In this document: positions 1 to 10,719 of the stretch, piece by piece
Layout: every line of letters begins with the position of its first letter
Numbering within the stretch: position 1 is the stretch's first letter
Origin: Climacium dendroides
Taxonomy: Eukaryota > Streptophyta > Bryopsida > Hypnales > Climaciaceae
Assembly: GCA_950106755.1 (NCBI GenBank)
Contig: OX467083.1
Span: 41,740,555 to 41,804,554 of the forward strand
Direction of reading: 5' to 3'
DNA length: 64,000 nucleotides
The notes under the pieces: model-generated
Database searches by the model: none
What the model saw: the letters and a program-made list of their open reading frames with translations, nothing else
Told to the model about the DNA's origin: nothing
Program-made: the position numbers and the translations under genes

Positions 1-1310
1 GTCGGTGTTTGTATTTCTGGTGTCCCCGTTTGGAGTGTTGCTGTGGTGCGGATCGTTGATATTGGAATGTGTTTTCCGTTGGTTCAGAGGGTTCTGGAGC
101 ACTGCACCGACGAGCAGAAGCAGAAGGGGATCATGGAGGAGATTTTACGTTCCACCTGTGCTCTTGCTCAAGATCAGTATGGCAACTACGTGGTCCAGGT
201 CCGTGTGGTGTCGCTGTTATGGTGTCTCGTGAGTTTGAGCGTGAGTTGTGACTCCGTTGTAGTTTGGGATCGTGACTGTTCCAAGTTCCAAGTGTGTTTG
301 AGAGGGTGTGTGTGTGTGTCCTGCTTTGCTTACGTGCGTATGGATGTGGGCGGTCTCGATGACTTTTGTTTCAGCATGTGTTGGAGCACGGGCGCGATAA
401 TGAGAGAACTGAGATCATAACGAAGCTGGCCGGTCAAATTGTCCAAATGAGTCAACACAAGTTCGCGTCGAACGTGGTGGAGAAGTGCTTGGAGTATGGT
501 GGTCCGGTGGAGCGTCAGATTTTGATTGACGAAATGCTGGGCCTGACGGACGAGAATGAGCCGCTGCAGGTACGAGGGGAGTGTGCTTGAGAGTGAATTG
601 TTGCAAGATCTTGTACATTGCTTGCTTTGTGTGTGCAAGCCTGAAAGCAACGGGCGTAGTCTTTTGGCCTGGTGCAGCTTTGGTTGGTGCTGGAACGATG
701 CATGGAATGTCGAGTGTGATTTGTTGGAGCGGTTGTTTTCTTGCGTGGAGGACCCCCATCCGTTTCCTGGATTGACATTTCTGTGCTGGCTCGTGCTTTC
801 GCAGTTGCTGCGTGTCCCGACTGATGGAAATGCCTTGTTGGCCAGATGCTTACCAGGAGGTGTCTTTTTCTCTTTTTTTCTTTTTTTGCAGGCGATGATG
901 AAAGACCAATTTGCAAACTATGTTGTCCAGAAGGTGCTGGAGACATGTGACGAGTCGCAGCGTGAACTATTGCTCGGTCGTATTCGTGTGCACCTGCATG
1001 CACTGAAGAAGTACACGTATGGGAAGCATATCGTTACACGTGTGGAGAAGCTGGTCGCTGCTGGCGGTGAGTGTTCTGTTTTGATGGTTGAATGGTTGAT
1101 TGCGTAGAGCCAGGATTTGGTAGGGAAGCGGTAGTTGGTGTTTTTTCGTCGAAATCTGTTTTTTTTGTGCGTGGCCAGTGGAAGGTTTTTTCGTGTGCGC
1201 TGCGTGTTTGTTGAGGCGTGCCTGTTGCGACGCTGGGCTTAGTGTATTTTGTTTTGCGTGCAGAGAGACGAAGTGCTGCCTACATGGCGCATAATTTGGC
1301 TTCCACTTGA
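1..1310 (+). CDS. PUM: Partial Pumilio/PUF gene copy: last four exons only (Puf repeats 5-8)
   Basis: Exons are read at 88-198, 375-569, 892-1066 and 1264-1310, joined by GT-AG introns. They encode the end of a Pumilio homology domain. The repeat signature residues are NYVVQ (repeat 6), SNVVE (repeat 7) and NYVVQ (repeat 8), followed by a short tail ending NLAST and a TGA at 1308-1310. PUF proteins bind UGUA-containing 3' UTRs and repress or destabilise the mRNA in the cytoplasm. The sequence matches the reverse complement of 29402-30711 with no length change, so it duplicates the 3' end of the complete - strand gene. Position 1 falls in an intron. Repeats 1-4 and the N-terminus are either beyond the window edge or missing. 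A copy without the first four repeats would not form a full RNA-binding arc. Confidence 0.85.
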
Positions 1311-2499
1311 ATCCCGGTGGAGTCTTTGTTCGGTGCTGGCTTTTCGAGTGGCGGAAGGGTATGCGACGTGGATGTCCTTGCGTGTTGGCTTCGTGTGTCG
1401 CTGGTGTGATGGCGGAGATTGTTGCGCATTGAGCTGAGTGTGTTGAAGCGTGCCATGGGAAGGCATCTTTTCGGCGGTCCGACGGCCTTCGTGAGCAGTA
1501 AATAGTGTACTAGTGTAGGATTGTAGTCCGTTGGCGTTTGAAGGTCGGGAGAGGGTCTGGGTGAGCATCCTAGCATATGGTGCTGGCGTGTATCTTGTTT
1601 GGATGGCTGTCATTAGTCTGTGTATCTATAAGTACTAGGTCTCTTCCTATATTTGGAGTTGGGAAGTCCGTGAGTAATGGCGGCTTGATTATGTGTTGGA
1701 TCCACCCTTTTTCTCTCCCTGGTAGTGTGATTTCAGGTGGTTCAGTTGTGCCCTGGACTAGTGTGAATGGGTAGGGAGCAACGTTAGTGTGTGAAAAGAA
1801 GGCAAGGGTCGAGGCAGGAGTTAGCTGTAACGGGCGTGTACAAAGAGCCCTTCGTTCTGAAGTGTACAGACTGACATGTGTAGGTCTTGTGTCAAGACGT
1901 TGTTTTTGAAGGATCGGGGCTTGGGTTTGTTGTAGGACTCTTGTCCTTTCTTGCTAGTGCTGCTACCGAAGGTTGGTTCTTGTGCAGCTATTGCGCCAGG
2001 GCCCTCGTACTGTAAATAGGGCGCCCTTTAACTGCAAGGGCCAGCTGGCAATGTCTTAATTCATTTATCCTCGTTCAATGTAGTGAACTTGCGAGTACCT
2101 TTTATTTATTTGCGCACTTGATGTTTTGTTTTGGTTTCCCTGAATGAAAAGATTCATTTTTTTTGTGGTCCCTCGTGGGGAAACTGGGCGTTGTATTGGA
2201 TTCCGTGGGGTCTTGGTTGTGATTGGGTTGTGTGGATTTTCTGTGTTGTTCTTTGTGCATGTATACCATTAGTGTGTGCTCGTTTTTTTTGTGGCTTGGT
2301 GACATGCTTTTGTGTGGTGTTTTGTTCTTGTGACTGAGTTTGTTCCCAAGGTGCTTGTATTTCGATATTTTGTGTCCTCTTGGAACTTTGCTTGATGATT
2401 TTTTTTTGATTGAGTTGAGTAGCCGTGGAATTTTAGTTATGGTGTATGAACTCTCTTCCTAGATTCCACCAAGCATGGGAAGTTGAGCTTGGACTTATC

Positions 2500-2505
2500 A
2501 ATAAA
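2500..2505 (+). promoter_or_regulatory. Possible polyadenylation signal AATAAA of the PUF copy
   Basis: An AATAAA hexamer lies about 1.2 kb after the stop codon of the partial PUF gene. The same hexamer is at 28207-28212 in the other arm. The position would give a long 3' UTR; plant signals are loose, so this is a candidate only. Confidence 0.3.
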
Positions 2506-2810
2506 TATAGTTGTCTGAAATTTATCCCCGGATCGTCATCATGTTCTTGATGAGGAACTTTTTGTCAGCGATTGTGTTTGCCGTGCTTGTGCCGACAAAT
2601 TTGTTAGGCGTTGTTGTGCTTACACATTTTTGTGGGAGGAGCCTGGGACTTGTCCATCCCCACTCCGGTCTGGATTGTGATGTCCTCGATCGAGACGTGC
2701 CGTTCCCACTCCATGTTTGGAGCAGCGTTCACAGAACTGGCTAAAATTCGCTTCATTGCTGCTTAAAATGCTCAGTTGCTAATTGCATGCACATTGTTGA
2801 AAATCCTTGA

Positions 2811-4520
2811 GTCAACAGTATCCCTGCTACTTCCTATTTTAATCGGTCGGGCCTAAATCTGATAATAAAAGTAAATTCCAAGCTGTTTCTGGAAGCCCAA
2901 AATAGCCTCAATGATGTTGCTAATGCAATTTTGGTTAGTGCACCTTAGTTGCACCTACTTTTGTAGGGTCATTGCAACGACGACATGGTTACGAAGAAGA
3001 TTCAGTAGGAGGTGGAATACATGACTCACTTCCATTAGAGTTTTCATAGTAAGCAACAATTTGTCTTTCCATCTTGCTATTGCATCCATCATGTTTGGAG
3101 TTGTACCATTTCTTCTATGCCTTAAAGAAGGGATATATGTGGAGTGGGAACGCACATAGAGATTATTTGTTATAGCAATATTTCTCATTATCATGTCCGC
3201 TTTGGGTTTGCTTACTTCTTTTGGAGCGATGTCAAATTTGGTTGTATTAGAAGACTATTCTAGGCTACATGTTGGTCTCTTATTCTATCCTATGTTATTT
3301 GGCAGATAAATATGCATATTAGGCATTAGTTTATTTTTCTTAAGATTGTTGTGATTGGTATTCAATAGAAATACTAAGATTAGATACTTGTACAATTTTT
3401 AAAAAAAATTCTAGGTGTCGTGGTTTCATTGGAGATGTCAACTAAAGATTTGCATTTGTGTAGGTAACTTGGTCTATTGTTATTAAGAAAAATGTACCCA
3501 TTGTCAACTAGGACCTATATCCAATGTAGGGGACATTGTTTCCAACGAAGGCAACACTAAATTTAATTCTAGCCAAAAAGGAATTTTAAGCATATTCTAA
3601 TTATATTCTCAAAATGTTCTTTTTTGAGTTCAAAACATTCTACATTACATGTAAAATCTTATAATTTGGTAGAAATGTTACCTTTCATGAATATAGAGTT
3701 GAAGTTGGAGTAGATGAAGAAATATAGGGCTTACCATGATCAATTATGAACATGATTTTTGTACATGTACACTCAGGGAGGACACTTCCCGCATTTTAGA
3801 AACCTAAGTGCGGTAGAAGATAGATTAGATTTAAATCATTTTGGGTAAAATTTATAAGAAACTTACATATAAATTAGTGAACATTAAACGCGGCATGTCC
3901 TTTATAAGTAATATAGGTAGCCAGAAAATATGGTCCATTCAAATTTAGGTAGATATAAATTAGGGGCAAAAGAATGGGATCCATGGAATTAAATTTAGTA
4001 GGTTCAGTTAAAATTCTACTACAGTACTAATCAAATACAGATACTATATAAGTCTAGGGTATATCTAGAGCATATCTTGAAGTCAGTGGATGAATGAGCT
4101 CATTTTAATCCGGACTTTCTGTTAAGCTTTAGTACTTTAGTACGTTTTCAGTGTAACGGCTAGTAGGAAATGTGCATGCGCATGATGCGTAGTGAGTTTG
4201 ACAAAATTTGAACTTGTGGTTTAGGGCATGGAGGTGTGGTGAAGGTGTTTCGGATTCTTTGTAGAGGGATCTCAAGTAGTTTGAACGGAGTTGAGGTACT
4301 CGCAGTTGGTCGATGCAGGCACGATTTCTATGAGGTTTAGGGTTTAGGATTTACTTGATTGTCTTCTATTGTCAAATCTACTACAAAGTGGAAACGAGGT
4401 CCTCCATCCAATGTTTCAAGGTTAATTGCTACTAATGTTTTACATGCTGTAGATGAGGGTGCTTGCTGGTTGGGTAGAGTCCAAGCCATGAGGCAACGCA
4501 ATGGGAAGTAGCTTGGTGTG
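2811..4520. other. AT-rich intergenic stretch, no supported gene
   Basis: The short open frames here (for example 2955-3194 on the - strand) show no recognisable domain and no splice partners. No terminal repeats were found. GC content drops compared with the inverted-repeat arm. Confidence 0.5.
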
Positions 4521-4790
4521 CTGCGGCAGCCTGTGGACTTGCTTGCGAGGTTGGAAGAAAATGAGAAGTGAAAAGCTCAGAATCCACATATTGAGGTCAT
4601 GTTGCAGTATTACTGCAAATATATTGGATGAGACAAATTCAAATATGATCATACTGACAACAAATGGATTGACATCGATTGCATTATCTGTACTGTGACG
4701 TTGGTGTATAACCTTGGAAATGAGGTCTACTCTCTAGATCGAAATGATGCAGAGCATTTGCATCAGTTTCTAACCGACAGAAATGCAAGA
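4521..4790 (+). pseudogene. Broken coding fragment of unknown gene
   Basis: One frame reads through about 90 codons with two in-frame stops. It includes strings such as LLARLEENEK, VMLQYYCKYIG, DNKWIDIDCIICTVTLVY and NDAEHLHQFLTDRNA. The composition (charged, W and C-rich, long read-through between stops) looks like former host coding sequence rather than random AT-rich DNA. I do not recognise the family. It lies just upstream of the HAT-repeat fragment and in the same orientation, so it belongs to the same patchwork of gene fragments. Confidence 0.4.
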
Positions 4791-4942
4791 TGATTTTTGG
4801 TATGGAATGTGGATATGGTGCTTCTTCTCGCACAACTGTGGATGTCAAGGTATTTTTGCACTAATCATTGCATTGAATGCCAAGACGTATTGTCCCTTTG
4901 CTTTATAATATACGCAGCGCATGTTTGGAAATGTTTCGCAGG

Positions 4943-5410
4943 CTGTGTCTTTGCTTCCGAGAATCGACTAGCTCTGGTATAAGTATATTCATATGGAAGA
5001 GATGTTAGGAAATTTGCCTGGAGCTCGACAAATCTTTGAGCGGTGGATGACTTGGGAACCTGATCATCATGGTTGGGCTGCATATATTATGTTTGAGCTT
5101 CAATACAACGAAATCGATCGGGCAAGGTCAATCTACAACAGGTTTGGTAATTTGAGATTTTTGACCTATTATGGAAGTTGGAGTTCAAATGCTGTACTTA
5201 ATTTGTTTAGGGTGTAGCGTTCCTAGCATTTCATTGTAGTTCTTATTTTTCGCCTTGTCATACTGGCTGTCCTTTATAATGTGTTCCACTTAACTTTCTT
5301 TGCTTTGGTTTGAAACATATAGGTATGTAGAATGTCACCCTGGCGATAAAGTTTGGATTCGGTATGCGAAGTTTGAAGTGAAGAGTGGTGAAATTGCTCG
5401 AGCTAGATCG
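4943..5410 (+). pseudogene. Crooked-neck-like (CRNKL1/CLF/Syf3) HAT-repeat fragment with retained intron
   Basis: Crooked-neck proteins are HAT-repeat scaffolds of the spliceosomal NineTeen complex. The first exon (4943 to about 5140) reads AVSLLPRID, stop, [14 protein letters not shown], then [14 protein letters not shown] and [20 protein letters not shown]. These are typical HAT helices with conserved W, Y and E residues. After an intron with GT and AG ends (about 5141-5322), a second exon reads YVECHPGDKVWIRYAKFE and SGEIARAR. The retained intron shows it is a DNA-level copy, not a retrocopy. It is broken by an in-frame TAG between RID and LWYKY, lacks most of the roughly 15 HAT repeats, and runs directly into a PPR fragment. 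Confidence 0.75.
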
Positions 5411-5790
5411 AATGCATGTGCTCTAATGAATTGGCTTGTAGAGCATGGCTATGGGCACACCGCATATGAACTGTTTCTTCAAATGCAATAGGAAGGCATT
5501 AAACTGAATGCATTTACTTATGCTATCATTTGGAATGCATGTGCAAGCATTGGGGCTTCGGAGTGGATGAAGGGAGGTTCACAGGCATGTTGTTGAAACA
5601 GGACTTCAGTCGGATTTGCGTGTTTGCAATGCACTTGTTCACATGTAAGGTAAATGTGGCAGTTTGGATGATGCACGAGTGGTTTTTGAGAGGATGGAGG
5701 ATCACAATGTAATCCCTTGGAATGTGATGATTGGTGGATTTGCTGAACGTGATTGTGGCTGTGGCTATGCATATATGTGGTATTTTGGGT
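5411..5790 (+). pseudogene. Pentatricopeptide repeat (PLS-type) protein fragment
   Basis: The frame at 5423 reads NWLVEHGYGHTAYELFLQMQ, then a stop, then EGIKLNAFTYAIIWNACASI. After a frame change come pieces like RVCNALVH, CGSLDDARVVFERMEDHNV and WNVMIGGFAERD. These are the L, S and P motifs of plant organellar RNA-editing PPR proteins. At least two stops and frameshifts make it non-functional. It follows the crooked-neck exon almost without a gap, so the two fragments were joined by rearrangement or by capture in a transposon. Confidence 0.75.
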
Positions 5791-6389
5791 GATGCACAAG
5801 AGAGGATTAGGAATAGATTGAAGTAAACATTCAAATTCCCTTGGAAATTGAAGGTACAAAATTTGTCCTAATGATGGTACTGGTCTTGATGATTTTGAAG
5901 TATTGTAGATGAAATGGCAGATTTAATGATCAAACTCCGTCAATGTTTGCAATCTGGTTGGGTGCAGGAGTTCAATATGGCAAGTGCCTCGAACGACCTC
6001 TCTAAAGTTTGGGTAGCACCATGTCATAGAGCTTGATTTTGTTTTCTCACATGCGGTGGAGGGCATTAGAACGGCAACAAGGTGTTGTTGCCGTAGTTTT
6101 GTATATGAGGCATATGTTTGTATTCACAATTCACAGCCAGGCACATTTAAACATTGATGCACATTGATACATTGTTGTTGATGTGCATTCACATTTTCAG
6201 TACTGGTTTTACATTTATAGTTCTATGAACTTCATGTTTATGTTTTTAAACACATTTTGTATATAAAACCTCTTCAATACTTTTTCATTTCTAATGTCTT
6301 GCTTTTGATTCTCATTCATGCATGTATTTGTGTTGAAGTATGCATTGTTATAGATGGCATACATTTTTCAACTATAACTTGAATCCTTT
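5791..6389. other. AT-rich spacer, nothing recognised
   Basis: There is no coding continuation of the PPR fragment after about 5790. No terminal repeat or RNA gene was seen. Confidence 0.4.
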
Positions 6390-6528
6390 CACTACTAGAA
6401 AATTTCGTATTTCTGTTGTTTTGGTCGCGTTGATCCGGTCAAAATTTGACAGAAATCTGTTGGTTTCAACAGATTTTGACCGGATCAACGCGACCAAAAC
6501 AACAGAAATACGAAATTTTCTAGTAGTG
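6390..6528. mobile_element. 139-bp CACTA-type palindromic MITE
   Basis: The element starts CACTACTAGAAAATTTCG and ends with its exact complement. The two arms match perfectly for about 56 bases and are separated by a short loop. It is flanked on both sides by TTT, a 3-bp target duplication as expected for the CACTA (En/Spm) superfamily. It has no coding capacity. The unmutated arms suggest recent movement. Confidence 0.9.
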
Positions 6529-7827
6529 TTTCTTCTATAAGGTATTTTCTAGTCACTTTTATTCCCATTATTTTTTTAGTTAGTTTTTTTCTTTACAAAG
6601 AAAATAGCCTCCAATATATTCCTTTGACCTACATATTATAAGTAATGATAGATATGATAATATGGGTGATTTTTTTTGCTTTAGGTAATGATAGGGGCCC
6701 TTTAAATGCTTTCTAGGAGGTAATTTGACCCCCAAAAAATACCCCACCACTGCATGTGGGTCCCCCAAACATACAAGGAGTGTCCTCCCTAAGCATGTAC
6801 ACTAACATTGGTGTGTGGACCAAAGGATTGCTCTTATGAGATGTTTGAGTAAGGTAACTACACCTTAAATCACATGCTTTTTAAAACCACATAGGCTAGA
6901 TTCTTGCCTAAATGTACTTCTATTGTTCATGAGTCTATGGTTGGTTACCCTAAACTCTATTTTCAGTACTTTGAATATTCATAATTCATTCATATAGTGT
7001 TTGAAAAATGTATTCTTAGAGTTCATCTAAAATCCTCTTTTGGCTTCCAACAAGATCCTACCAATTTTTTTTTCAATATAGTAATGGAAACCATGTTGAA
7101 TTGCTTATTTGTGCAAATTTAGGTGTAGTTACCTTAATGGGTCCTGGTATGTGCCATGCCATGCAATGGAAGCCAAAGGTTTTGGCTCATTGTGTACACC
7201 TCTTCCATGCCCGAGTCCCTTGGGATTTTGGTGTAGGACTTGTGTAGGGTGCAATGATTTCTTCCACGCAGAAGGTAATGGTACTCTCTGCCTTCACAGA
7301 GAACCTAACCTACAGTGACTACCAAAACTGAGTACGAACATAGCATACTGAAATTCAACAAACAATGTAGGAAAATTGGATGCACCCAAAATGTTTCATG
7401 TACAAACACATCGTGCCAAAATCATATCGAGCCAACATGAGAGAAAGTGTGCAATAAGTAAACAATAGACCCTGTAATTGGCTAGTAACCTAACCACACC
7501 AAGATCCAATAGCTCTTGACCAATAGTGGACACCATGGTCACAAGGAAAACGCCTTGTAACTTGTGATATGAGTCACAATCACAGTAAAAGCCTACAAAC
7601 AATGATATCAATGCGAAAAACATCCTATCACCATCAACACTAACACTGGCAACATCCATAGCATAGTAAAGAAACACCCCCCATAGTACTTAGTACACCA
7701 GGTGTAGCAAGTGGTTTTACAACCACTCCATTACTTGTCCCCTTTGCCAGTGTGGAAGCCCTTTTCACACTAGTAAACTTAGTAGCCTTCTCTAAAGCAC
7801 TAACGAGAATCCAGTGGAAAAACCGTA
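6529..7827. other. Spacer that should contain the 3' end of the gypsy element; LTR not delimited
   Basis: On the - strand, sequence just downstream of the PHD finger (about 7700-7830) still looks like decayed coding sequence. The 3' LTR of the retrotransposon is expected between here and about 6600. I found no convincing direct repeat with the region right of 16870. Confidence 0.3.
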
Positions 7828-8148
7828 TTAAGATGTCGATGCTTGTCTACGCCCTGATACACACTTGGGACAAACCCAACGGCCCGTTGGGATTTCATTC
7901 AAAGGAGGATTCAAACAATCCATGTGCCACCCTGTGGAACAAATATCACATAAAACCATGGTAGCAACACGCTTGGCATTGCCACACAACACACATTTCA
8001 GTCCAGCTGAAATCTGTAAATTATTTGAATCGATCCGTTCATCTATGTGTGGCAAATGATACAATGCACAATTGCGCATGTGATCCTTCCAGACCTTGCC
8101 ATCACGTTCCTCCAAAAGTAGCACGCCAGACTTGAGTACCTCACGCAC
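7828..8148 (-). pseudogene. PHD finger (C4HC3) at the pol C-terminus of the gypsy element
   Basis: An open stretch of 106 codons contains the zinc ligands CVLC, CDIC, HMDC and CPKC, with the aromatic residue of GWHMDC and the loop NPPLNEIPTGRWVC. This is a full C4HC3 plant homeodomain finger. PHD fingers read the histone H3 tail (unmodified or trimethylated K4). Just before it, the stretch SGVLLLEERDGKVWKDHMRN matches the end of an integrase C-terminal domain, so the PHD finger is fused behind the integrase rather than being a separate gene. All ligands are intact here although the rest of the element is damaged. A role in choosing insertion chromatin is inference. Confidence 0.85.
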
Positions 8149-8499
8149 TCATAGAATAATACACCTTGCAATCACGTTGAGGGAGATTGGTGTCGTTTGC
8201 TGCAAATAAATGTCGTCACATGGCAGGAAATGTCGAATCTGAGGTCAGTAACCTCCTCCTCATATTGTGGCATAATGCAAGGTGTCTCTATGTTGTGCAA
8301 TTGAAAGGTTCTCCAAAGCCATAGGCATCATCCTCTTGTACAAATCTATCCGTTGCTCGCAAATGCGTGCCTACATGTTCAGTTCATTTAAGCCATCCAA
8401 TATCTTATATGTATCTTGTTTGATAGCCATGGGTAAATTAGGGTGGTGCCCAAACAACAAATAATAGAGTGAAAATAAGCTAGAGATGCTTGCTTACTA

Positions 8500-10000
8500 A
8501 ACCGATGGTCCATTGCTATCCACGGTAGTTGTAAGTCCCAATCTATATGATGACCCTTCTTCAAGCTATATTTTTAAAGTCCCTTCTTGACGGTTTGCAC
8601 CATGCGCTCCACCAATAAATCTGCTTTGAGATGATCTCACAAAGTAGCACTACTAGAAAATGGTGTTCAAGTTAACAAAAATTTAACAATTTTTTGTTGA
8701 TTGGAATACTATATTGATCATTTTAACAATTTTTCGTGATTTGAACTAACTCACAAAATAGTCATTGAATTTTTGTTGATTGAAATAATACAACATCCAA
8801 ATTAGCAAAAAAGTTAACACTTTTTTGTTAAAAAGACATGCCTATCACACATTGGTGATATAAGAGAGGTGATTTTGGTGACATAAGAGAGGAAAAGATA
8901 ACCTCTTTATACAAATTGAGTGATAAAAGGTCAAAACAAACTATATGGGATATGTGAATCATTCATAGTTTTAATTCACATATCCCATATGGTTTGTTCT
9001 ACCTTCTACCATCCTATTTCTATAAAGAGATTGTCTTCTCTATTGTTCTATCACCAAAGCCACTTCTCTTCTATCACAAAATATTAAGTTCTATGAAACT
9101 TGTCTCCTAACTTAATTATAAAGTATAGCTTTCTTCTAATTAAATTCTAAAGTCTAATTTTTCGTCCTATTTATGTGTTTTTTTTGGCCTATATGGTAGT
9201 TTGTACTAAACTGGTTTTTGGCTTGCCATGTGGCAGCCATTCATTGAGCAAATTTAAAAATGAATTAATATTATTATTTTTTTGATTTGACCACCATAAC
9301 AAAGTAGACAACAGTTTTTTGTTAGATGCTGTCTAAGACAACGCGGCCACAGATACAAACGCCCTCAATACTTTTTGGTTAATTTTTTGTTGACATGGTC
9401 ACTATTTTTCTACTAGTATAGTGTGGTGATCAATCATGGCTTGTTCACACAGGACTTGAAATTCTCTCAAGAACTCATGCCCTTGGTCAATTAAAACCTC
9501 AGTTGGAACTCCAAAATGATTCAACACCCGGTCCAAGAATGAATAAGTTGCCCTTTTATTGAATTTATCAAGCAGTGCCACTAGCTCAATCCATTTGGAA
9601 AAGTGTTCAATCATCACCAATACATACTTGTTGTGTCATGATGTTATTGACAATGGTCCTGCAAAATCCAAACTCCATCTATAGCCCAATTCCATGATTG
9701 GCAACGGTTGTAATTAAGGCATTGGGGCATTAAATAATGCCCGCACTCTGTCACAAACCGTACATCTAGCTATTAATTGTTAGACTTGCGTTTGCACGCC
9801 TCGCCACCAATATTGAATTTGCAGCAAGTTGTGAGTTCATTGCACTCCAAAGTGCCCCCAAGTCCTTATATGCAAGCAAGATCAACTTTCCTCTCTCAAG
9901 AGGCGCCGAAACCACCTTCTTAGTTCTTATTGCTGTTTGGCTATACTTGAAGTAAATAAGCCCCTTCCTACACAAACCTTTTTGCTTGTTGTAGGATTTG
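8500..10000 (-). pseudogene. Integrase of the gypsy element, interrupted by a MITE
   Basis: The N-terminal zinc region is read in a shifted frame around 9740-9830 (QIQYWWRGVQTQV, then CTVCDRVRA). The core has RWSLDFAGPLS with the first catalytic Asp near 9670, MIEHFSKWIELVAL, and DQGHEF with the second Asp. The third acidic residue lies in LVERMVQTVKKG (about 8580-8620), on the far side of the inserted MITE (8648-9423). Downstream, the - strand reads DWDLQLPWIAMDHRFSKQ, typical of the core-to-C-terminal link. Several stops and frameshifts are present. The enzyme would have inserted the cDNA into the genome. Confidence 0.85.
8648..9423. mobile_element. 776-bp CACTA-type foldback MITE inside the integrase
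   Basis: Left end CACTACTAGAAAATGG, right end CTAGTATAGTG; the ends agree apart from a small indel. Flanking triplets are TAG and TGG, a 3-bp target duplication with one mismatch. The element folds on itself around 8965: AAACTATATGGGATATGTGA on the left faces TCACATATCCCATATGGTTT on the right, and weaker pairing extends outwards. No coding sequence was found. It separates the second catalytic Asp of the integrase from the third acidic residue, so it arrived after the retrotransposon. Confidence 0.8.
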
Positions 10001-10251
10001 ATCCGATCCTTCCCCTTGGTTGACAATGTGGTTACTAATTCGCCATGCTTCAAATATTTCATCACATCTCCATCCTCAAAAATGTCTTTGGTGCCCTCAG
10101 ACTTTTCACTACCATCTGTATCCATCGTGGCTACAATGGCTTCTTCAATAATGTCTCCAATCATCGCCAATAAATTCAAATAAACGACAACATGCCAACC
10201 TGGTAATGAATCTTCTCTCTTCATGTGCCAATGAGCCCATGTAGAGTCCAC

Positions 10252-10716
10252 TTAGCTAAGACGTGGATTGTGGCTCAAGCTGTCAACATCCATGTTCACC
10301 AAGTGGGCACGGAGCATAACTTTAAAATCATAGTCCATTAGCATCAAGGTCCATCGTGCAAGCTTGCTAGTGAGCTTGTCAGACTCCATGAGCCACTTCA
10401 ACGGTTGGTGATTTATAACCAATAGAAATTCGTTGCCATATAAATAATAACAAAAGTGGGCAATGGCCCAAATCGTTGCTAAACATTGTCCCTCATATGA
10501 GCTGTATTGTGCTTTAGCGTTGTTGTTAGAGCAACTAGCATAAGCTACCACAAATTCCTTGTCATTGTCGTCCATTTGAGTCAGCACTACGCCAATTCCT
10601 AGTGAACTCCAGTCCTTGTGCAATTGATATGTTCTATCAAAAATTGTCCTCTTCAAGATGGGTGTCGATGATAAACGCTCCTTCAATTATGTGAAGGTGA
10701 CCTGCTCATCTCCCCA
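10252..10716 (-). pseudogene. RNase H domain of the gypsy element
   Basis: Open for 144 codons with LHKDWSSLGIGVVLTQ, YSSYEGQCLATIWAIAHF, NEFLLVINHQPLKWLMES, KLARWTLMLMDYDFKV and a VDSLSHNP end. This is the Ty3/gypsy-type RNase H joined to RT. The first catalytic Asp (DWSS) is kept. The Glu expected in the YEG-x-CLA position is Gln, and the Asp of the usual DHQPLKW motif is Asn. With two of the catalytic acids gone, the domain cannot cleave RNA in RNA-DNA hybrids. Confidence 0.88.
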
Positions 10717-10719
10717 CAT

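Larger units (their letters stand above)
1..2757 (+). repeat. Inverted repeat, left arm (PUF 3' exons and downstream)
   Basis: Position p here pairs with 30712-p on the other strand, from the window edge to about 2757, without a single length difference in any reading frame I compared. The arm covers the PUF 3' exons, their introns, the 3' UTR and downstream sequence. It probably continues past the left edge. At 2757 identity drops sharply, but weaker homology goes on to about 2810. Confidence 0.93.

Noticed and set aside
2955..3194. A 79-codon - strand frame
   Set aside because: It has no domain, no splice neighbours, and composition like the surrounding AT-rich DNA.
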